From: an uncultured bacterium
GTDB taxonomy: Bacteria; Armatimonadota; HRBIN16
Direction: 5' to 3'
DNA length: 42,445 nt
Assembly: GCA_937132045.1 (NCBI GenBank)
Contig: CAKZNX010000069.1
Location: forward strand, 1-42,445
Shown here: positions 29,102 through 36,171 of the stretch, in pieces
How the letters are laid out: every line of letters starts with the position of its first letter
Position numbering within the stretch: position 1 is the stretch's first letter
The notes under the pieces: generated by a model
Told to the model about the DNA's origin: nothing
Databases searched by the model: none
The model's input: the letters and a program-made list of their open reading frames with translations, nothing else
Program-made: the position numbers and the translations under genes

Positions 29102-31141
29102 CTACCGCGTCGCCTGCAGTCGTATTTGAGCGGCTCGCAGATTGACCTCTCGCATCCGGCGAAGCATCTCCCATTTGGGACGGTCGCAGAAATCCACCAG
29201 CCCGAAGGCGAAGTGCTCGCCGATTACCAGCATGTTGCCCCTGCCGGGACCGCGCCCTGTGAGTGGCTGGTCGCGATACTGGAACCACATCACCCCCACG
29301 CAGGCAGGATGACGTGCGGCGTCGGTCACCCAGCGACGATACAGTTCGCCCGATTCCGCCTCGTCCTTCGCCCAGGTGGGATATCTGCCGTAGGCACGTG
29401 CGCCGTCGTACCACGCGGGAAACGAGAACTCCCCGCACAGAACGGGCTTGTCGATGCGCTCGATGAGCCGTTTCATCCACTCGTCGGCGAAGTCGGGGGC
29501 GTAGCGGTCGTAGCCCAGCACGTCGCAATGGCGTGCACTCAGCGTCCAGTCTTCTTCGTTTTCCCACCAGCCCGGCACGATCCAGAAGCCGAAGTACAGA
29601 TGGTTGGGGTCGAGCTCCTTGACCGTGCGGTAGACCCAGCTGTAGTAGCGTTCGGCATAGTAGCGACGGAGTGGTTCGATATCCTCGTCGCGAGGCGTAA
29701 GAGTCGCGCTATACAGGGCGCTTCGGTCACGCGCGTCCACCCTCCACGCTCGCGCCATTTCGGAAATCTGGTTTCTGTACAGGTTTTCCAATGCATAGTC
29801 TATCAGGGCGCGTTTGCCGGCGGGCGCACCCGGCAGGCGAAGTATCTGTGCAATCTCGTCGCGAGTGAAAATCTCGTCATACTCGTTGCCGAGCGACCAT
29901 CCCAGCACCCAGGGGCTGTTGCGGAACGGCTCGATTTGCCGGCGCAGGTGTTCACGCAGCTGTGCCTGTACCGCCGGGTCAAAGATGTCGGGGTGGCGTA
30001 CCAGGTTGGGGATTTCCCATCGTCCGAGCACCGGCGCGAAGGGAAAGCCGTCAATCCGGTCCCATTTGCCGCCGCCAGAAAACCCCCATGTAAGCAACCT
30101 TTGCTTTGCAAGTTGTATACTTTGTGCCTTCCAGTCCTCGCCGAAGCGGCGCATCAGGTTCACTGCGTGCAGGCACACGTAGTCGGTATTGGCACGTTCG
30201 CCCCACACGTCCTTGCGCCATACCTCAGCGGTCCTACCCTCTCTGGGGGGAAGCCACTCGAACACGGCTTCGCGTTCCGAGACAGGGGTCATTTCCCATG
30301 TCAATGCGGGCACGGAGCATACGCCCACGTAGAAACACGGGTTGCCCTCCGGGGTGATGAGCCACCAGTTTCTTCCCCTGCGCACCACGCGGTAGAAACC
30401 GGTAGCCTGCTCGCGCCAGCCTGCCTTCAGGTAGCCACCGTAGGGGTCAAAGTCGCGCGGAAGCCCCCACTGCGCCAGAGTGCGTTTCTCCTCCTCGAGA
30501 CTGCGTCGCAGGTCGTCGTCGGTTTGCACCCTGTTCGGGGAGCGTACATAGCGACATTGCCCGAAGCGGTCGATGTAGGGCTGGTAGCGCTTCCAGTCGG
30601 GCATGGGCACCAAACGGAAATTAGCCTCGATGTTCAGGGGAAGGTCCACCGCGAATGGAGTCCGCCGGATGGGTTTGCCCCACAGGGTTTCTATATTGAA
30701 CATTCGCACAGGTTCGGGAATGTCTTCGCGCGTCTCCAGTGAGAACTCCTGCTGGCTTCGCCTGCCCATGGTGATGCTTACGCGGTGGCGAGTCGGGCGA
30801 TAGTTCGTCTGTCCGCTGGCGAATGAGGGCACAGTTGCCACTTCCAGGGAGCCTCCGTGAGGAGCAAACCTGCCCTCGCTCTTGCCCAGAAGCGTGTTGT
30901 TCAGCCACAGTTCCGCTCCCGATGCGGTGATGCGTGCCACGAGGCGATACGGCTTGTTCCACTCCCATTTCGGTGTGGCGACGATGAAACGCCACGAGTT
31001 CCCGTCGGCAACGCCCAGCGCAATCTTTAGCGTCTCCAGAGGGCATACAGGGTCAGGCGTCTCGTTCTCGAAGCTCAGGTAAAAGCCTTTTCTGCCCTGC
31101 CAGTCATGCTGGGAAGCGAAGTAGTAGCGGTGAGCAGCCAT
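29102..31141 (-). CDS. TIM-barrel glycoside hydrolase, agarase/GH clan-A-like, with N-terminal beta domain
   Basis: NWWLITPEGNPCFYVGVCSVPALTWEMTP; SPWVLGWSLGNEYDEIF (Asn-Glu motif); KPVLCGEFSFPAWYDGARA (candidate nucleophile). Start at MAAHRYYF; the ORF track extension to 31405 overlaps the divergent gene. Confidence 0.78.
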   Translation of the reverse strand: MAAHRYYFASQHDWQGRKGFYLSFENETPDPVCPLETLKIALGVADGNSWRFIVATPKWEWNKPYRLVARITASGAELWLNNTLLGKSEGRFAPHGGSLEVATVPSFASGQTNYRPTRHRVSITMGRRSQQEFSLETREDIPEPVRMFNIETLWGKPIRRTPFAVDLPLNIEANFRLVPMPDWKRYQPYIDRFGQCRYVRSPNRVQTDDDLRRSLEEEKRTLAQWGLPRDFDPYGGYLKAGWREQATGFYRVVRRGRNWWLITPEGNPCFYVGVCSVPALTWEMTPVSEREAVFEWLPPREGRTAEVWRKDVWGERANTDYVCLHAVNLMRRFGEDWKAQSIQLAKQRLLTWGFSGGGKWDRIDGFPFAPVLGRWEIPNLVRHPDIFDPAVQAQLREHLRRQIEPFRNSPWVLGWSLGNEYDEIFTRDEIAQILRLPGAPAGKRALIDYALENLYRNQISEMARAWRVDARDRSALYSATLTPRDEDIEPLRRYYAERYYSWVYRTVKELDPNHLYFGFWIVPGWWENEEDWTLSARHCDVLGYDRYAPDFADEWMKRLIERIDKPVLCGEFSFPAWYDGARAYGRYPTWAKDEAESGELYRRWVTDAARHPACVGVMWFQYRDQPLTGRGPGRGNMLVIGEHFAFGLVDFCDRPKWEMLRRMREVNLRAAQIRLQATR

Positions 31142-31232
31142 CTCCGTTCTCCCTTCAGGTAATTCTACGGGCTGAGTTAGATGCAGTCGCGTCGCTTTCC
31201 TGCCGATAATAAGCGGTGAGGAGGTTGGTAGC

Positions 31233-31658
31233 ATGGGGTATCCGGTGCAGCGTATTACCATCACGGGCATCGACATAGACAGCGTGGAGAAAGATCCCTC
31301 GTTCGCCACAGCGTACGCCTTCACCATGCAATTGTCGGAGGCGCCCAACGAGGCGTGGACGCTCGCCTTCAGCGAGGAATGGAAAGCAATCATCGCCGCA
31401 CGCAAACTGCAGCTCGATGTCGTGGGCGACCGTCTTCGCTGTATTGTGTCGGAGGGCGATGACCTGCGCCGGGTGGTGCGGTTCGCTTACGAGTTCGTGG
31501 AGCGCATCAACCAGCGGGTTCCGCACTACTGCGCCCAGCTGGAGCAACGTGACCGGCGCGAGCAGGCGTACCGCCGCGAGGTGGAGGAGCATATCGCATA
31601 CCTGCGTGCACGCTTGCAGGCACTTGTTGAGGAGTTTGAGGGCAACAAGGCGGCGTAG
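31233..31658 (+). CDS. Hypothetical protein, possibly coiled-coil at C-terminus
   Basis: Complete ORF, RBS-like GGTGAGGAGG upstream, same strand and 34 nt before fliD. Confidence 0.6.
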   Translation: MGYPVQRITITGIDIDSVEKDPSFATAYAFTMQLSEAPNEAWTLAFSEEWKAIIAARKLQLDVVGDRLRCIVSEGDDLRRVVRFAYEFVERINQRVPHYCAQLEQRDRREQAYRREVEEHIAYLRARLQALVEEFEGNKAA

Positions 31659-31692
31659 TGATGAAGCATAGCGCAACAAGGGAAAGGCAGGT

Positions 31693-33978
31693 GTGGGGAC
31701 GTTGAGCACGAGCGGTATCAACTTCTCTGGTCTCATCTCCGGCATGGACACCGAGGGGCTGATCCAGCAGATCATCAAGGTGGAGAGCCGGCGCAAGACC
31801 ATCTGGGCGACACAGCAGTCGCAGCTCACCCAGCGGCTTTCTGGACTGCAGGCGCTTCAGGCGCAGTTGCTGGGGTTTCAGTCCGCCATTTCTCAGGTAA
31901 CCATTCAGTCTGCGTTCAAAGCGGTCAGCGCTACCAGCAGTGCCGAGAGCGTGGCTCGCGTGAGCGTCTCCACCGATGCGGTACCAGGAACCTACCTGCT
32001 GGAGGTGTCGCAGCTCGCCACCAACCACAAGATTGCCACCACCGCCCGCACCTCCGCCGATGACGCACTGGGGTTAGACGGTTCGTTTATCGTCAACGGC
32101 AAGCAGGTGACCGTCGTTGCCAGCGACAACCTGCGCGACATCGCCGCCCGTATCAACAACGCCAAGGCAGGCGTCACCGCGTCGGTGCTGAGCGCGAGCA
32201 GTGGTGAGCATTATCTCGTGCTGACGGCGCACAACACCGGTAAAGCGAACGCCATCAGCCTGAACGACCTGGGCTCCGGCAATGTTTTGCAGTCGCTGGG
32301 GCTGGTCAATACCACCACCACACTGAAGAACCCCATCACCAACGGCGCGCAGTCCGACAAATTCGCCGATACCAGCACCGCTATCGGCACGCTGATGACG
32401 CTGAGCAACGCGCCATCAGGTACGATACGGATCAACGGCGTGGATGTCGCTATCGACCTCGCAACCGACTCGCTGAACGCGATTGCCAGCAAGATCAACG
32501 ACGCTGGCGCCGGGGTCACCGCCTCAGTTGTCACAGTGAACGACAATGGCACCACCAGGTACCGACTGAGCATTACCGGTAGCAGTACACCTGCCTTCAC
32601 CGACGACCAGCACATTCTCGAGACACTGGGCATCCTGAAATCAGGCTACGGTAATGAGCTGGTGCAGGCAAAGGACGCACAGTTCAAGATTGACAACATG
32701 AGCCTCACCAGCAGCACCAACGTGTTGACCAACATCGTGCAGGGCGTTGCCATCACCCTGACGGACGCAGACGCTACCAGCCCCAAAAAGACTACCATCA
32801 CCATCACGCGCGATACCGGTAGCATTAAGAGCGCTATTGAGGGATTTGTGAAGGCGTACAACGACACCGTCGACCTGATCAAGAAGTACGACTACTTTGA
32901 CAAGGAAACCTACGACACCGGACCGCTGTTCGGCAACCCCACTGTCAACGCGCTAAAGTCGGAGCTGATGGGACTGCTGTCTGACACCGTCGCAGGTACC
33001 CCGTCAGATATGAGCATGCTGGCACAGGTGGGTATCACACTGGACCCATCACGCTCGGGCAAGCTGCTGCTGAAGAGCACCGAGCTGGAAGAGGCTCTGA
33101 ACAATCGGCTGGCGGACGTGGAGAGGATTTTCCGGGTGGTGGGTTCCACCAGCGACCCGCGCCTGACATACGTCATCGCGACCAGCAAGACGAAAGCCAC
33201 CGGCGTGCCGTTGACGGTGGAAATCACACAGGTGGCAACGCAAGCACGGGCGGTGGCAACAGTTGCGCAGACGCAAGCAAGCGCCACGGCAGAGCGCCTG
33301 ACCTTCAGCGGTGGAATATTCGGGAGCAATGAGTACAGCATCACCCTGAACGCAGGCAACACCATCGACGACACCATCGCTCAGATAAACTCGGATGCCA
33401 ATCTGGCGCGATACCTTGTGGCGTCCAAAGACGAGAACGGGCACCTGGTGTTGACCTCCAGGCAGTACGGCTCTCGCGCAGCGTTCAACGTGGTGAGCAA
33501 CCAGGAAGCTGCCGGTAACAACAGCGGTATCGGCACTACGCGCCTGGAAGTGCAGGGGCAGACCGTGGCTGGCACCATCAATGGCGAGCCAGCGACAGGC
33601 GATGGACAGTTCCTTACTGGCAACGCTGGAAACGCCACTACGGACGGCTTGCAGGTGCGAGTGACTGCCACCACGACAGGCATCATCGGCACCGTGACGG
33701 TCACACGGGGCATAGCAGACCAGGTGTTCCAGATGATCCAGCGGTTTACCGACTCGATTAACGGAGCACTGACGGATGAGACGAAGACCATCCAGCAGCA
33801 AATCGACGAGATCAAGGGGCGCATATCGGCGTTTGATGAAGCGATGCAGCGCAGGGCGGAGTTCTTGCGGGCGCAGTTCACCCGCATGGAGTCTGCTCTG
33901 AACAAGATGCGGAACGAATCGATGCGTTTAGCCGCCGTTTTGGGACAGGGCAATCTGTTCAGTAATCTGGGTGCTTAG
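31693..33978 (+). CDS. fliD: Flagellar hook-associated protein 2 / filament cap FliD
   Basis: INFSGLISGMDTEGLIQQIIKVESRRKTIWATQQSQLTQRLSGLQALQAQLLGFQSAI; Flagellin_IN-like repeats; C-terminal coiled coil. GTG start. Confidence 0.93.
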   Translation: MGTLSTSGINFSGLISGMDTEGLIQQIIKVESRRKTIWATQQSQLTQRLSGLQALQAQLLGFQSAISQVTIQSAFKAVSATSSAESVARVSVSTDAVPGTYLLEVSQLATNHKIATTARTSADDALGLDGSFIVNGKQVTVVASDNLRDIAARINNAKAGVTASVLSASSGEHYLVLTAHNTGKANAISLNDLGSGNVLQSLGLVNTTTTLKNPITNGAQSDKFADTSTAIGTLMTLSNAPSGTIRINGVDVAIDLATDSLNAIASKINDAGAGVTASVVTVNDNGTTRYRLSITGSSTPAFTDDQHILETLGILKSGYGNELVQAKDAQFKIDNMSLTSSTNVLTNIVQGVAITLTDADATSPKKTTITITRDTGSIKSAIEGFVKAYNDTVDLIKKYDYFDKETYDTGPLFGNPTVNALKSELMGLLSDTVAGTPSDMSMLAQVGITLDPSRSGKLLLKSTELEEALNNRLADVERIFRVVGSTSDPRLTYVIATSKTKATGVPLTVEITQVATQARAVATVAQTQASATAERLTFSGGIFGSNEYSITLNAGNTIDDTIAQINSDANLARYLVASKDENGHLVLTSRQYGSRAAFNVVSNQEAAGNNSGIGTTRLEVQGQTVAGTINGEPATGDGQFLTGNAGNATTDGLQVRVTATTTGIIGTVTVTRGIADQVFQMIQRFTDSINGALTDETKTIQQQIDEIKGRISAFDEAMQRRAEFLRAQFTRMESALNKMRNESMRLAAVLGQGNLFSNLGA

Positions 33979-33995
33979 GAGAGGACAGGAGTGGT

Positions 33996-34424
33996 ATGGC
34001 GCTGACAAGCCCGTATGACGTGTATCAGCGAATGCAGGTGGACACCGCGTCTCCTGCCAAGCTGGTGGTGATGTTGTATGATGGGGCGATCCGTTTTCTC
34101 AAGCAGGGTCAGGATGCCATGCAAAGGGGAGACAGGGAGAAACAGAATCACTATCTGGTGCGCGCCCAGCGCATCATCGCCGAGCTGACCAGTTCGCTGG
34201 ACGTGGAGGCAGGCGGGGAGATCGCGGTGAACCTGATGGCGCTGTATCAGTTCATGCACGAGCAGCTGGTGCTGGCGAACCTCGAGGACGACCTGCAGAA
34301 AGTGCAGAAGGTGCGCGAGATGCTGGAGAGCCTGCGTGAGGCGTGGGTGCAGGTGGAGGCGATGGCGCGGGAGGCGCTGGGACAGTCTGCCTCGTCGGGA
34401 GCCGAGGTACCACATGCAGCCTGA
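33996..34424 (+). CDS. fliS: Flagellar export chaperone FliS
   Basis: PYDVYQRMQVDTASPAKLVVMLYDGAIRFLKQGQDAM; adjacent to fliD. Confidence 0.93.
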   Translation: MALTSPYDVYQRMQVDTASPAKLVVMLYDGAIRFLKQGQDAMQRGDREKQNHYLVRAQRIIAELTSSLDVEAGGEIAVNLMALYQFMHEQLVLANLEDDLQKVQKVREMLESLREAWVQVEAMAREALGQSASSGAEVPHAA

Positions 34425-34770
34425 CGCTTACTGGCAGAAGTGGCTGGTCACGCATGGCGAGCGGGTGCGCATCCTGCAGGCACTGCAGGAAGAGGCAATT
34501 GCCAGCGAGCAGTGGGATACGCTTCAGCAGTTGTTGCAGGAACAGGAGGAGCTGCTGCGGGATGTATGGCAAGCCGCTCCTCCCGACCTGCCCACTGACG
34601 TGCTTGCCTTCCTGCACGAGGTCAGACAGGAGAACATGCGGCTTCAGCAGAAGCTGGAGGCTCGGCTGAACGCGCTGCGCACGGAGATGGCTGAGGTAAA
34701 CCGGTCACGCAGCGCCCTGCAGTATTACACAGGCACCCCGTCCGGTAGCCTCGAGGACCGCGCGGCGTAA
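34414..34770 (+). CDS. FliT/FlgN-like putative flagellar chaperone
   Basis: Small helical Gln/Glu-rich protein overlapping the fliS 3' end by 11 nt; position-based call. Start MQPDAYW. Confidence 0.55.
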   Translation: MQPDAYWQKWLVTHGERVRILQALQEEAIASEQWDTLQQLLQEQEELLRDVWQAAPPDLPTDVLAFLHEVRQENMRLQQKLEARLNALRTEMAEVNRSRSALQYYTGTPSGSLEDRAA

Positions 34771-34839
34771 GTTGCCGCAAGCAGGAAGCACCCCGCCCCC
34801 TACCGAAACATCTTCCACACGAATAGCAGGAGGTGGAGG

Positions 34840-35613
34840 ATGCCTGGTCTGGTAGAGGGCAGGAATGCTCTCGTGCTGGGTGTCGCCAGCGAGCGCAGTA
34901 TCGCGTGGGCAATCGCGCAGAGACTGGCTCAGGAAGGGGCGCACCTGGCTTTAACATATCAAAACGAACGGCTTGAGAAGAACGTCCGTCCCCTCGCTGA
35001 AACCGTCCCCGGAACGCTCGTGCTGCCCTGCGACGTATCCGACGATGAGCAGGTCGCTGCGCTGATACAGTCGCTGCAGGCGCAGTGCGGCAGGGTCGAC
35101 ATTCTGGTACACAGCGTCGCCTTTGCGAAGAAGGAGGAACTGTCCGGGCGATATGTGGACACCTCGCGCGAGGGTTTTCGCATTGCGATGGACGTGAGTG
35201 TGTACTCTCTGGTGGCGCTGTGTCGGGCGCTGGAGCCGCTCATGAGCGCGGGGGGAAGCGTGGTCACCCTGACCTACATCGGCAGCGAACGGGTGGTACC
35301 CAACTACAACGTGATGGGCGTTGCTAAGGCAGCGCTGGAGGCGAGTGTGCGTTATTTGGCGTCAGACCTGGGACCGCAGGGCATCCGGGTGAACGCGGTG
35401 TCGGCAGGTCCGATCAGCACACTGGCGGCGCGAGCCATCGCCGGCTTTACCACCATGCTGGGACGTGTGCGCGAAGTGGCTCCATTGCGCCGCAACACCG
35501 AAGCGGAGGAAGTCGCCGATGTGGCGCTGTTTCTGCTGAGCGATCTCGCCCGAGGCGTCACCGGCGAGGTGGTTTACGTGGATAGCGGCTACCACCTCAT
35601 GGGCATGGTGTAA
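34840..35613 (+). CDS. fabI: Enoyl-[acyl-carrier-protein] reductase (NADH)
   Basis: LVLGVASERSIAWAIAQRLAQEGAHLALTYQNERLEKNVRPLA; YIGSERVVPNYNVMGVAKAALEASVRYLASDLGPQGIRVNAVSAGPI. Confidence 0.95.
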   Translation: MPGLVEGRNALVLGVASERSIAWAIAQRLAQEGAHLALTYQNERLEKNVRPLAETVPGTLVLPCDVSDDEQVAALIQSLQAQCGRVDILVHSVAFAKKEELSGRYVDTSREGFRIAMDVSVYSLVALCRALEPLMSAGGSVVTLTYIGSERVVPNYNVMGVAKAALEASVRYLASDLGPQGIRVNAVSAGPISTLAARAIAGFTTMLGRVREVAPLRRNTEAEEVADVALFLLSDLARGVTGEVVYVDSGYHLMGMV

Positions 35614-35636
35614 CACGATACAGCAGGGAGGTAGAG

Positions 35637-36029
35637 ATGAGAAGAGTAGTGCTGATTGCGCTGAGTGTGCTGTTCGGTGCGGTATGCATGGGATGGGTGC
35701 AGGGAGAGCCGCCCGCCGAGGTGACCGTTGGCGGGGAGCTGATCCTGCGCATCCGTTTCAGTGCGGGCGGAATGACTCCTCAGCAACGCGCAGATGCCAT
35801 CACCATGCGCCTGCGCACCATTCTGCAGGACCCCGACATCCAGCCTGCGGACGTGGTGGTCAAGCCCATCGCTGGCGGTGAGGCAGGTATCTACGTCAAA
35901 GACCAGCTACTCATCACCGTGGACAGACGCCATGCGGAGTTCCACAAGACCACGCCGCTGAAGCTGGGTGAAATCTGGGCGAAACACCTGCGCGAAGTGA
36001 TTCCGCAGGTGAATGTGAAGCCAAGGTAG
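35637..36029 (+). CDS. Small secreted protein resembling periplasmic N-terminal regions of MscS-type proteins
   Basis: Signal peptide, then LRIRFSAGGMTPQQRADAITMRLRTILQDPDIQPADVVVKP; resemblance recalled from family knowledge only. Confidence 0.55.
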   Translation: MRRVVLIALSVLFGAVCMGWVQGEPPAEVTVGGELILRIRFSAGGMTPQQRADAITMRLRTILQDPDIQPADVVVKPIAGGEAGIYVKDQLLITVDRRHAEFHKTTPLKLGEIWAKHLREVIPQVNVKPR

Positions 36030-36052
36030 CGGGCGCACTCGCAGAAGAGAAC

Positions 36053-36105
36053 GTCGTTCCGAGCGGTAAGCGATGCTGCGATGGGTCGCCACCGCTCGGA
36101 GTGAC
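36053..36105. repeat. Intergenic palindromic (REP/MITE-like) element
   Basis: 15-nt arms GTCGTTCCGAGCGGT / ACCGCTCGGAGTGAC (2 mismatches when paired) separated by 23 nt; no U-tract. Confidence 0.55.
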
Positions 36106-36171
36106 CGGTGAATTGAGCCTGTGTTGTTGTTTCTGACACGCACGCATCGCAGGGGTTGTGTGGAGGGCGGA

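Noticed and set aside
29126-30742. 538-aa plus-strand ORF opposite the clan-A glycoside hydrolase
   Set aside because: Antisense shadow ORF without conserved motifs.
31142-31405. N-terminal extension of the 29102-31405 minus-strand ORF
   Set aside because: Overlaps the divergent 31233-31658 gene; the plausible start is MAAHRYYF at 31141.
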